From positions 1 through 9,219 of the forward strand of contig CAYZPY010000103.1 in the NCBI GenBank assembly GCA_964480425.1: 9,219 bases of DNA. The letters run 5' to 3'. This document shows, piece by piece, positions 1-6,522 of this stretch. The first letter of the stretch is position 1, and each line of letters begins with the position of its first letter. The position numbers and the translations under genes were made by a program. This stretch comes from CAYYMD01 sp964480425 (GTDB lineage: Bacteria > Planctomycetota > Phycisphaerae > SM23-33). The notes below the pieces were generated by a model. The model ran no database searches and was not told the origin of the DNA. It saw nothing but the letters and a program-made list of their open reading frames with translations.

Positions 1-1015
1 TAATGCCAAGGGCCCCCTGGATTATGCCCAACACGCACACACCCGTTACGGCGCCCAGCGCCTGGGCGCGTCCCGGCGGGTGAGACTTGACGTCGAAACG
101 CCGAAGAAACCCCGCCAGCAGACCAAGCGAGACGCCCAACCATAACGCCTTGCCTGCGGGTCCGGCGCCCGCCGCGTCGCCCAACAGGCGCAACTGAAAC
201 ATGATCATAACCGTTAGAACCACGTACCCGGCGACTATCACCCATCCCGGGCGCGACTCGGGAACGCCCGGCGGACGAAACCCGCGTCGGGGCCTGGCGC
301 GCACGCGCCGGCGAAGAAACATGCCCACCCCCATCCCGATTATCACAATCAGCGGCGCCGCCGCCAGACCGTAAAGGTTCGCCCCGATCCGCCAGCACAG
401 CGCAAACGCCCCCGCTCCCAGCGCCACTCCCCACATCAGCTCGCGCCACAGGTCACTGTAGGCGTCAACGGCGGTCCGACCACGCTCCAACGCCGACAAC
501 AGGAACATCACCGAGATGCCCACACCGAAAGGGAGCATCATCACCAGGACAACCACGTACTTGACAATCGTCCAGGCGAGCGGCGCCCAGACGAACCGAC
601 GGGCGAGATACTCCACCAGAAACCTTGCCCCAAGCGGCACAAAGGCGCCCCCGAACGCGCAGACGGCGGCGAATATGCCCGCAGCGCCCAGCACGTGAGC
701 GGCGGCGACGGCGCGGGTCTTGCCGGGGGGCAAATCCCTTCCGGGCAAAACCACGCGCTGCACGGACACCATCGCCGAGACCGCCGGATTCCACAAACCC
801 AGGCGCTCCAGCACGCTCCGCATCGCCCTTGCCGACGACCTCACCAGCACGGTCCCGGCGGCGACCGAAAGCATCACCGACGACAGCGTTACCAGCCACG
901 ACGTGCCCGATGAGTCGAAAACGTCGCCCCAGATCATCGATACGCATATCGCCCACAGCACCATGCCGGTAACCGTGAACACCATGAACAACCTGTCCAG
1001 CAGTGAGGGCGCCAT
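1..1015 (-). CDS. Polytopic inner-membrane protein, family not recognised (3' end outside window)
   Basis: An open frame runs without a stop from an ATG at 1015 to the window edge, giving 338 residues of an incomplete protein. Hydrophobic stretches suggest about nine membrane segments, near residues 9-29, 40-58, 104-128, 144-174, 193-211, 214-234, 257-278, 290-304 and 318-338. A short basic linker around 235-256 (RRR, then an Arg/Pro-rich run) separates two halves. I see no catalytic motif, nucleotide-binding loop or transporter signature that would name it. It begins 69 bp after the birA stop on the same strand, so it may be the distal gene of the nadC-birA operon, but no clear Shine-Dalgarno precedes the ATG and a weak stem-loop lies in the gap. 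Its codon use and base composition match the neighbours. The opposite-strand frames here are shadows. That it is a real membrane gene is likely; its function is unknown. Confidence 0.8.
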   Translation of the reverse strand, partial: MAPSLLDRLFMVFTVTGMVLWAICVSMIWGDVFDSSGTSWLVTLSSVMLSVAAGTVLVRSSARAMRSVLERLGLWNPAVSAMVSVQRVVLPGRDLPPGKTRAVAAAHVLGAAGIFAAVCAFGGAFVPLGARFLVEYLARRFVWAPLAWTIVKYVVVLVMMLPFGVGISVMFLLSALERGRTAVDAYSDLWRELMWGVALGAGAFALCWRIGANLYGLAAAPLIVIIGMGVGMFLRRRVRARPRRGFRPPGVPESRPGWVIVAGYVVLTVMIMFQLRLLGDAAGAGPAGKALWLGVSLGLLAGFLRRFDVKSHPPGRAQALGAVTGVCVLGIIQGALGI

Positions 1016-1039
1016 TGTTATCCGGAAATCAGAAACTCG

Positions 1040-1064
1040 AACCCGCCCACGGGGCAGGTGGGTT
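1040..1064 (-). terminator. Weak stem-loop between birA and the membrane-protein gene
   Basis: Arms 1040-1047 (AACCCGCC) and 1057-1064 (GGTGGGTT) can pair around a 9-nt loop. Read as plus-strand RNA the odd position is a G-U wobble; read as minus-strand RNA, the direction of the flanking genes, it is an A-C mismatch. No uninterrupted T-run follows on the minus strand. It could be a poor terminator, an attenuator or chance. The remainder of the 69-bp gap shows nothing else. Confidence 0.2.
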
Positions 1065-1084
1065 TAAAATGTCGAATCCGAAAG

Positions 1085-2062
1085 TCATTCGTTCGTACTC
1101 AGCACGGTGGTGCTCCGGGCGGGCAGGTGAAGGTGCCTTCCGTCGTCGCAGACCAACACCAGACCTTCCAGCGGGCTGACGTCAAGCACCCTTCCGACGT
1201 ATTCGCCATCTGCGCTGCGCACCCGCAGGCGGCGATTTATCATGCGGCAGCGCGATTTCCACGGTTCGTGAAGCACCTCGGCGCCCCCGGCGGCGATCCT
1301 TTTGCACCACGCGTCCATCCGCCTTATGAGGGCGCGGATGAGTTCTATTCGCTCGACGGGCCGGGCGAAATAGTCCGCCAGGCATCCCGCCCCCACGCCC
1401 CGGGGAGCGGCGTTGGCGTTTATGCCTATGCCCGCCACCATTGCGCGACCCTCGCCGGCGCCGCGCACCTCCACCAGGACGCCCGCCACCTTGGCGTCGT
1501 CCATCAGTATGTCGTTAGGCCATTTCACGCACGCCTGCCGGGACGCCCGGGGCGATATCTCCTCGATCGCCTCGGCCACTGCCAGCCCGACCATTATCGT
1601 GAGTGTCTCGTGCGACCGGTCGTCCGCCCGGGCAGGGCGACCCTCGCACAGCAGCACGCTCATCAGGACATTCGCGCCGGGCGGACTGGTCCACTGCCTT
1701 CCGAGACGACCCCTGCCGCGACGCTGGAAATCGGCCACTACCACCAGCCCATCGCCGCCCGGGCATGACGCCCCGAAGGCCACGTCGTTGGTCGAATCGA
1801 CCGCGTCGAAGCAGATAACGTCCCTGCCAACCCGCTCGGTGTCCAGGTTGCGCATTATCAGATGCGAATCAGGCCTCACTGGGCGAAGGAGGCGAACGCC
1901 CTGTGCCGGCGATCGCTCCAGGGCGAATCCTTCGCCTTCCAGACGCTCCAGCGCCTCGCGAAGCGCAGGGGCGTCCAGGCCGCAATACTCAGAAAGATCC
2001 TTGGGGCGCCAGTAGCCCTCGGACCTGTCGTAAAGAAGCTCCACCAGGCGATCCCGACTCAT
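1085..2062 (-). CDS. birA: Biotin-[acetyl-CoA carboxylase] ligase / biotin operon repressor
   Basis: BirA makes biotinyl-5'-AMP from biotin and ATP and transfers biotin to a lysine of carboxylase carrier proteins in the cytoplasm. The 325-residue length matches two-domain BirA (E. coli 321). Residues 1-60 form a winged-helix HTH, which in this family lets the ligase also repress biotin genes. The catalytic domain shows DSTN (89-92), the biotinyl-AMP loop GRGRLGRQW (116-124), KWPND (180-184), KVAG (191-194) and GIGINAN (211-217). A small C-terminal SH3-like domain follows (about 275-318). The ATG at 2062 overlaps the nadC stop as ATGA, so the two genes are almost certainly translated together. 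Biotin-operon genes and a biotin-operator palindrome are not visible here, so a repressor role is inferred only from the HTH. The ligase identity is secure. Confidence 0.94.
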   Translation of the reverse strand: MSRDRLVELLYDRSEGYWRPKDLSEYCGLDAPALREALERLEGEGFALERSPAQGVRLLRPVRPDSHLIMRNLDTERVGRDVICFDAVDSTNDVAFGASCPGGDGLVVVADFQRRGRGRLGRQWTSPPGANVLMSVLLCEGRPARADDRSHETLTIMVGLAVAEAIEEISPRASRQACVKWPNDILMDDAKVAGVLVEVRGAGEGRAMVAGIGINANAAPRGVGAGCLADYFARPVERIELIRALIRRMDAWCKRIAAGGAEVLHEPWKSRCRMINRRLRVRSADGEYVGRVLDVSPLEGLVLVCDDGRHLHLPARSTTVLSTNE

Positions 2063-2970
2063 GATCGCCTGTCCTGATCAACCTCGATATCCAGCGATAT
2101 ATCCACCGCGCCGGCAGAGTGCGTCAGCGCTCCGACGGAGATGCGCTCCACGCCGGTCCGGGCCACCTGTCGGACGTTCTGGAGCGTAATACCGCCCGAG
2201 GCCTCAAGATCCACTCGTCCCTTGAGGCCCGCCTCGTCGCGCATCTTCACCGCGCGACGAAGGTCGTCCAGCGACATGTTGTCCAGCAGGACAATGTCCA
2301 CCGCGAGCGTCAGCGCCAGCTCGACCTCGTGAATCCCTTCCACCTCCAGCTCGATAAACGCCCGCTCGCCAAGATAAGGGCGGACTCGCTGCAGCTCCCT
2401 GGCGGCGGCGGTAATCGGGTCCTGACCCTCGGCGCGGGCCAGAACCGCAAGGTGGTTGTCCTTGATAAGCACGGCGTCGTACAGGCCCTTGCGGTGATTC
2501 CTCCCGCCCCCCGCGCGGACGGCGTATTTCTCCAGTTCGCGCCAGGCGGGCGTGGTCTTGCGGGTGTCGAATATCTCCGCGCCGGTCCCTTCGACCGCGC
2601 GGACGAACCTGTGGGTCATGGTGGCGATACCCGAGAGGCGCTGGACGAAATTCAGCGCGACGCGCTCCGCCGCCATCATGCTCCTGGCAGGTCCGTCCCA
2701 CTGCGCCAGCGTGTCGTTCGCGGCGGCGGGCTCGCCGTCGGGTATCTTCGTAAATGTGCGCAGATTACCGTCGTAGGAAACGGCAATCGCCTCCAGAAGT
2801 TCGCCGCCGCAGAATATCATTTCCTGTCGTGCGCGGAAACCGCCCACGGCGTGGACTTCGGGCGGAAGTATCGCGCCGGTTACGTCGCCGGCGCCGAGGT
2901 CCTCGTCGCGGGCCAGAACCAGCAACCGGCGAAGATTCTCGCGCTCTCGCTTTCCGGGTTTAACGGCCAT
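2059..2970 (-). CDS. nadC: Nicotinate-nucleotide pyrophosphorylase (quinolinate phosphoribosyltransferase)
   Basis: NadC converts quinolinate and PRPP to nicotinate mononucleotide, CO2 and pyrophosphate, the entry step into NAD from the de novo pathway. In the 303-residue protein the N-terminal domain carries DLGAGDVT (24-31) and the barrel carries ERVALNFVQRLSGIAT (102-117). The family's strongest signature runs from DTRKTTP (135-141) through RAGGGRNHRKGL (152-163) to KDNH (170-173). ELEVEG (207-212), LLDNM (228-232), EASGGI (256-261) and SVGALTHS (278-285) follow, covering the expected quinolinate and phosphate contacts. The frame is open upstream to 3174, but that part is not NadC-like and would be translated palindrome. 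The ATG at 2970 has GAGG seven bases upstream and gives a length close to the family's roughly 280-300. NadA and NadB are not in the window. It is followed by the overlapping birA. The roughly 125 bp between this start and the palindrome at 3094-3133 show no convincing promoter or riboswitch. Confidence 0.95.
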   Translation of the reverse strand: MAVKPGKRERENLRRLLVLARDEDLGAGDVTGAILPPEVHAVGGFRARQEMIFCGGELLEAIAVSYDGNLRTFTKIPDGEPAAANDTLAQWDGPARSMMAAERVALNFVQRLSGIATMTHRFVRAVEGTGAEIFDTRKTTPAWRELEKYAVRAGGGRNHRKGLYDAVLIKDNHLAVLARAEGQDPITAAARELQRVRPYLGERAFIELEVEGIHEVELALTLAVDIVLLDNMSLDDLRRAVKMRDEAGLKGRVDLEASGGITLQNVRQVARTGVERISVGALTHSAGAVDISLDIEVDQDRRS

Positions 2971-3093
2971 GTCCCAACCTCGATGCGGTAAATAATAACC
3001 GACTTCGGCGACGGAAAAAAGACCTCCATCCGCAACCGGAACGTCAAATACAATGCTCGACTTGCCCGCTTGCTCGCAGCTCGTTAGCGACTC

Positions 3094-3133
3094 TGAAAAA
3101 CAGGGACTGTCCCGCGAGTGTCCCTGTTTTTCA
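3094..3133. terminator. Perfect 14-bp palindromic stem-loop at the apgM stop codon
   Basis: Arm 3094-3107 (TGAAAAACAGGGAC) pairs without mismatch with 3120-3133 (GTCCCTGTTTTTCA) around a 12-nt loop. Each arm carries five A or T at its outer end, so on either strand a stem with GGGAC/GTCCC is followed by a run of T: the layout of a bidirectional intrinsic terminator. An inner GGGACTGTCCC palindrome (3103-3113) allows an alternative fold. On the minus strand the TGA that ends apgM is the first three bases of the stem, so termination would be placed directly at the end of the gene. The motif resembles short dispersed palindromes (REP-like) in shape, but only one copy is present here, so repeat status is inference. 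Confidence 0.6.
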
Positions 3134-4351
3134 CGCCCCGAATTTTTCCAGCTTGCCCCCGTGCGCCATTGCAAGGGGTATGAGTTCCTTGGCGGTGATC
3201 GTCCCTATCTGCCCGCCGCGGCAGGTTATCTCGTCGAATTTGTCCCCGTCGCCCCCGCGCAGGTACGGTGCCTTCATCAGAACCGGCACCGGGTGCCAGG
3301 AATGCGCCTTTATCGAAGGCGGCGTGGAGTGGTCGCCGGTGATTATCAGAACGTCCGGGCTCGCTTCCAGCAGTCCCGGCAGCGCGGCGTCCATCTCCTC
3401 GATGCGCTTTATCTTGGCCTCCAGGTCGCCGTCCTCGCCCGTCTTGTCGGTGTACTTGAAGTGCGCGAACACGAAGGTGTAATCCTTCATAACCTCGGCG
3501 GTCTTTGTGCAGATGTCCTCGGCGGTGGTCGGCTGGGCCACCACCTCCATGCCCACCAGGCGCGCCACGCCCCGATACATGGGGTAGCCCGCCACAGCGG
3601 CGGGCCTGAGTTTGAATCGCTCGGCGAAAGTGGGCCAGTCGGGGAACTTGGCGAATCCCCGCGCCAGGATCATATTGGCCTGCGGCTCGTCGGACAGAAT
3701 GTCGCGCACCTGCGAGATGATTTCACCGGTCAGCTTGGCGGTCTTTGATTTCTCGTGCGGCTTGCGGTCGGGCGCCAGCGGTTCGGCGCCGACGCGCTGG
3801 GGGTCGGTATCGCCGATGTCGTCGTCCAGCCCGTCGCCGCGCAGCACCAAAAGGGCCCTGTGCTCGGCCACGGTCTCCAGCAGCACCTCCACGCCCCGGG
3901 GGGGCGTGAGTTTCTCGCGGAGTTTGGCAACGATGCGATTGTTCTCCTCGTCGCCGATTCGCCCGGCGCGCCGGTCGGCGACCTTGCCCTCGGCGTCCAG
4001 CGTGCAAAAATTCAACCGGGCGGCCACGTCACGCTTTGTCAGCGGAAACTCGATGCCAAGGGCGCTGAGCACACCCCTTCCGACCTGGTAAATCAGCGGG
4101 TCGTAACCGAAAAGCCCCAGGTGCCCCGGTCCCGAGCCGGGCGTTACGCCCGTGGCCACCGGAAGTGACAGACCAAGCGCGCTTGTTTTGGCCAGTTCGT
4201 CCATGTTGGGCGTGCGGGCCTGCTGAAGCGCCGTTCCGTCGCCCCGCTCGGGATTTCCACAGTCGCCTAGACCGTCCATAACCAACAGGACGATGCGTTT
4301 GTCGTTTTCGGTCGCCAGCGAACTTATCAGGTTTCCGTAGGTATCTTCCAT
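3131..4351 (-). CDS. apgM: 2,3-bisphosphoglycerate-independent phosphoglycerate mutase, archaeal type
   Basis: ApgM interconverts 3- and 2-phosphoglycerate in glycolysis and gluconeogenesis without bisphosphoglycerate, using a phosphoserine intermediate and two divalent metals. The 406-residue protein fits the archaeal-type family, which belongs to the alkaline phosphatase superfamily. Visible metal and nucleophile positions are Asp26 in LLVMDG, Ser73 in TPGSGPGH, the HFKYTDKTGEDGD block (297-309), GDHSTP (339-344) and SWHPVP (351-356). RGFAKFPDW (231-239) and GYPMYRG (255-261) are further family-like stretches. The ATG at 4351 has AAGGA seven bases upstream; the frame also allows a TTG at 4378, which adds nine residues and has no good ribosome binding site. 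A tRNA-Glu lies 53 bp upstream on the same strand, so both could share a transcript. The stop codon lies inside a palindromic terminator. No second phosphoglycerate mutase is in view. Confidence 0.94.
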   Translation of the reverse strand: MEDTYGNLISSLATENDKRIVLLVMDGLGDCGNPERGDGTALQQARTPNMDELAKTSALGLSLPVATGVTPGSGPGHLGLFGYDPLIYQVGRGVLSALGIEFPLTKRDVAARLNFCTLDAEGKVADRRAGRIGDEENNRIVAKLREKLTPPRGVEVLLETVAEHRALLVLRGDGLDDDIGDTDPQRVGAEPLAPDRKPHEKSKTAKLTGEIISQVRDILSDEPQANMILARGFAKFPDWPTFAERFKLRPAAVAGYPMYRGVARLVGMEVVAQPTTAEDICTKTAEVMKDYTFVFAHFKYTDKTGEDGDLEAKIKRIEEMDAALPGLLEASPDVLIITGDHSTPPSIKAHSWHPVPVLMKAPYLRGGDGDKFDEITCRGGQIGTITAKELIPLAMAHGGKLEKFGA

Positions 4352-4404
4352 GGCGTGTTCCTTCTGCTGTGGTGGCAAGACCCGACCCGACGGACGGGCG
4401 AAAA

Positions 4405-4479
<75 letters not shown>

Positions 4480-4504
4480 TTGGCGCGCCAAAAGGCGAGG
4501 CGAA

Positions 4505-4532
4505 ATCTTAGCAAATTCTATCCGTCAATCAA
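4505..4532 (-). promoter_or_regulatory. Candidate sigma70-type promoter for tRNA-Glu (and perhaps apgM)
   Basis: On the minus strand TTGATT (4527-4532) and TAAGAT (4505-4510) are separated by 16 bases; each matches four of six consensus positions. Transcription would start near 4498, about 19 bases before the mature tRNA. The short leader could form a CGCC-TTTT-GGCG hairpin (4486-4497). The surroundings are AT-richer than the coding DNA. Support is by motif and position only. Confidence 0.4.
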
Positions 4533-4603
4533 TAGTCTTTCAACTGCGTATGGATTCAGATAGTGTCAGGAAATATGTGTAGGTTTTGTGTGTTATGAAC
4601 CAT

Positions 4604-4797
4604 TACTGAGACCGCTAAAACCAATGTCGCCGGGCGCGGCGGCGTTCCTACGCCGCCGCGTAATACGCAACGGTTGCGAAGTCGGCGGACCACCTACGGC
4701 GGATAAACCCGGCAAGGACGCCGACCCTCACGAAACGTGCGGTTCTCACGGACGCGCAGACGTTGTCAATGCGACATTATTTACGCCGGTCTCAGTA
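4604..4797. repeat. 194-bp element with 27-nt imperfect terminal inverted repeats (MITE-like or structured RNA)
   Basis: The left end (4604-4630) reads TACTGAGACCG, eight bases, AATGTCGC. The right end (4771-4797), read on the other strand, has the same TACTGAGACCG, eight bases, AATGTCGC. The two blocks are identical and identically spaced, with 21 of 27 positions shared overall. The outermost TA on both sides fits the TA target duplication of IS630/mariner-type elements, leaving CTGAGACCG as the true tip. There is no transposase or other coding sequence inside. The interior has a perfect 10-bp stem (4635-4644 with 4651-4660), a perfect 7-bp stem (4681-4687 with 4719-4725), a CACG-AAA-CGTG hairpin (4729-4739) and a 6-bp pairing with one G-U (4667-4672 with 4761-4766). 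It is either a non-autonomous transposable element or a multi-branched non-coding RNA; the sequence alone does not decide. Confidence 0.5.
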
Positions 4798-4801
4798 GCC
4801 C

Positions 4802-4880
4802 GCTCGCTTGCGCTTGCTGCTCGTATGTGGCACACGTCGTGATTTTCAAGTTCGATACCTCGGGACGAGCGCCAGCGAGC
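4802..4880. repeat. Imperfect inverted repeat downstream of glycyl-tRNA synthetase
   Basis: GCTCGCTTGCGCT (4802-4814) and AGCGCCAGCGAGC (4868-4880) are complementary at 12 of 13 positions across a 53-nt spacer. They start 31 bp past the glyQS stop on the minus strand and abut the 194-bp element. No T-run follows on the minus strand, so this is not a textbook terminator. An alternative 6-bp pairing GCTCGT/ACGAGC (4819-4824 with 4865-4870) competes with it. Nothing else is visible in 4798-4911. The rest of this gene-free stretch (4492-4603) holds only the tRNA promoter candidate and AT-rich sequence. Confidence 0.35.
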
Positions 4881-4911
4881 ATGCTACATCGTTGAATTAT
4901 GTCCTCGGAAC

Positions 4912-6417
4912 TCATACCTTCTTAAGAACATACTCCACCACTTCGCCGCACTTGATGCGTATCTGCTCCAGCGAGTCGCGGTCGCGTATGGTGACGGTGT
5001 CGTCTTCGAGCGTCCGGCCGTCCACCGTAACGCAGAACGGCGTGCCGGCCTCGTCCTGGCGACGGTAGCGCCTGCCCACGGCGCCCTTCTCGTCGTAGAA
5101 AACGGACAGCCCGGCGTCACGGAGCTGCTCGTAAATCTCCCGGGCGACCTCGGGCATGCCTTCGCGCTTGACCAGCGGAAACACCGCCGCCTTTATGGGC
5201 GCCACGCGCGGGTGGAGTTTCATCACCGTGCGCTGCTGCATCTTGCCCTTCTCGTCGGGCGCTTCGTCCAGGCAGTACGCCTCGCACAGTATCGCAAGCG
5301 CCGTGCGGTCCACCCCGCCGGACGGCTCGATGACGTACGGGATGAAACGCTCGCGCGACTCGTCGTCGAAATAGGTCATGTCGCGCCCGGAATACTCCTG
5401 GTGCTTCTTGAGGTCATAGTCCGTGCGGTTGGCCACGCCCTCCAGTTCGCTGACGCCGAATGGAAACTCGTACTCGATGTCGGCGCAGGCGGCCGCGTAG
5501 TGCGCAAGTTCGTCGGACTCGTGCTCGCGCAGGCGGAGTTTGCTGCTGGTCAGGCCCATCTGCTCGTACCATTTGAACCGCGCGTCGCGCCAGTATCGGT
5601 ACCACTTGTCGGCCTCGGCGGGCGGGCAGAAAAATTCCACCTCCATCTGCTCGAACTCGCGCGAGCGGAAGGTGTAGTTTCGCGGATTGATCTCGTTGCG
5701 GCACGCCTTGCCGATCTGTGCGATGCCGAACGGCAACTTCATCCGCGAGGTGTCCAGCACGTTTTTGAAATTGGCGAAGATACCCTGTGCGGTCTCGGGG
5801 CGAAGGTACGCCTTTGCGTCTTCGTTGAACACCGCGCCCACGTAGGTCTGGAACATCAGGTTGAACTGGCGCGGGGCGGTCAGTTCGCCCCCGCAGTTGG
5901 GGCAGAAGACCTCTCCATCGTCGCCGGCGCCGCTGGCGAACGTGACCGATACTTCCAGCGCGTCGCCGGTCTGCTTTATCCGCCGGCGGGTCTTGCTGTT
6001 TGCCTTGGCGCGGGCGAGTTCGACGGCCTCGTCGGCGTGCTCGGCCTGTACGACGGCGGCGTGAAGTTCATCGGCGCCCTTGCGGAACCTGACCGCCACC
6101 AAGCGATCGGCGCGGAAGCGCGCCTTGCATTTCCTGCAGTCCACCATCGGGTCGGAGAAGCCGCCCACGTGCCCGGACGCCTCCCAGACCTTCGGGTTCA
6201 TTATAATCGCCGCGTCCAGACCGAGGATGTCGTCGCGCCGGCGGACCACGTCTTCCCACCAGGCGTTTTTTATGTTCCGCTTGAGCTCCACGCCCAGCGG
6301 ACCGTAATCCCAGAACCCGTTAATCCCGCCGTATATCTCCGATGACGAGAATATAAAACCCCGTCGCTTGCACAGCGCCACGAGTTCTTCCATAAGATTC
6401 TGGTCCTGTTGTGTCAT
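4912..6417 (-). CDS. glyQS: Glycyl-tRNA synthetase, homodimeric (class IIa, alpha2) type
   Basis: The enzyme charges tRNA-Gly with glycine in the cytoplasm. Its 501 residues match the single-chain homodimeric form, not the GlyQ/GlyS heterotetramer. SSEIYGGINGFWDYGPLG (24-41) and the WEASGHVGGFSDPMVDC stretch (78-94) are family hallmarks. C94-C97 and C172-C175 form a probable zinc knuckle around a charged insertion. RQFNLMFQT (183-191) and YLRPETAQGIFANF (204-217) come next. Motif 2 lies in GKACRNEINPR and FRSREFEQMEVEFF (236-246, 250-263), and motif 3 in GGVDRTALAIL (367-377). The anticodon-binding domain runs from about 400 to the end and includes GTPFCVTVD and LEDDTVTIRDRD. The ATG at 6417 has GAGG six bases upstream. 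The long opposite-strand frame at 5212-6345 is a shadow. A promoter-like pair lies 26 bp upstream, so it is probably transcribed on its own. Confidence 0.96.
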   Translation of the reverse strand: MTQQDQNLMEELVALCKRRGFIFSSSEIYGGINGFWDYGPLGVELKRNIKNAWWEDVVRRRDDILGLDAAIIMNPKVWEASGHVGGFSDPMVDCRKCKARFRADRLVAVRFRKGADELHAAVVQAEHADEAVELARAKANSKTRRRIKQTGDALEVSVTFASGAGDDGEVFCPNCGGELTAPRQFNLMFQTYVGAVFNEDAKAYLRPETAQGIFANFKNVLDTSRMKLPFGIAQIGKACRNEINPRNYTFRSREFEQMEVEFFCPPAEADKWYRYWRDARFKWYEQMGLTSSKLRLREHESDELAHYAAACADIEYEFPFGVSELEGVANRTDYDLKKHQEYSGRDMTYFDDESRERFIPYVIEPSGGVDRTALAILCEAYCLDEAPDEKGKMQQRTVMKLHPRVAPIKAAVFPLVKREGMPEVAREIYEQLRDAGLSVFYDEKGAVGRRYRRQDEAGTPFCVTVDGRTLEDDTVTIRDRDSLEQIRIKCGEVVEYVLKKV

Positions 6418-6442
6418 AACCTGCCTCGTCTGCGAAGGGTAG

Positions 6443-6471
6443 ATAGTATTGCCCGCGCGGCGTTATTACAA
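6443..6471 (-). promoter_or_regulatory. Candidate promoter for glyQS
   Basis: On the minus strand TTGTAA (6466-6471) and TACTAT (6443-6448) lie exactly 17 bases apart, each matching four of six consensus positions. The predicted start near 6436 leaves a leader of about 19 bases carrying GAGG before the ATG. A GGCGC/GCGCC stem with a 4-nt loop (6473-6486) sits immediately upstream and may partly terminate transcripts from the preceding gene. Confidence 0.4.
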
Positions 6472-6522
6472 GGGCGCGTTTGCGCCGCCGGTTGCGAATC
6501 GCCCGATGCACGGCGTGGCGCG

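Noticed and set aside
465..956. A 163-codon minus-strand frame with an Arg/Gly-rich product
   Set aside because: It is the same strand as, but out of frame with, the membrane protein at 1-1015, whose product is clearly hydrophobic and continuous.
1058..1768. A 236-codon plus-strand frame opposite birA
   Set aside because: It lies antisense to conserved BirA motifs and has a His/Arg/Pro-rich, non-globular composition.
2971..3174. A 68-residue N-terminal extension of NadC
   Set aside because: It translates the palindrome and overlaps the end of apgM. NadC homology begins after the ATG at 2970, which has a good ribosome binding site.
4723..4745. A resemblance to group II intron domain V (GAAA loop followed by CGTGCGGTTC)
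   Set aside because: The 5' strand lacks the AGC triad and the pairing is only 4 bp plus 4 bp with an internal loop. No reverse transcriptase or other intron domain is present within the 194-bp element.
4604..4797. 6S RNA as an identity for the 194-bp element
   Set aside because: The length is right, but 6S RNA is one long irregular hairpin with a central bubble, whereas this sequence favours a multi-branched interior.
4588..4842. An 84-codon plus-strand frame across the gap between tRNA-Glu and glyQS
   Set aside because: It crosses both terminal repeats and all stems of the 194-bp element, has no ribosome binding site, and its product is a low-complexity Arg/Pro/Ala-rich chain with no family resemblance.
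5212..6345. A 377-codon plus-strand frame opposite glyQS
   Set aside because: It is complementary to conserved synthetase motifs and reads as the usual antisense shadow of high-GC codon bias.
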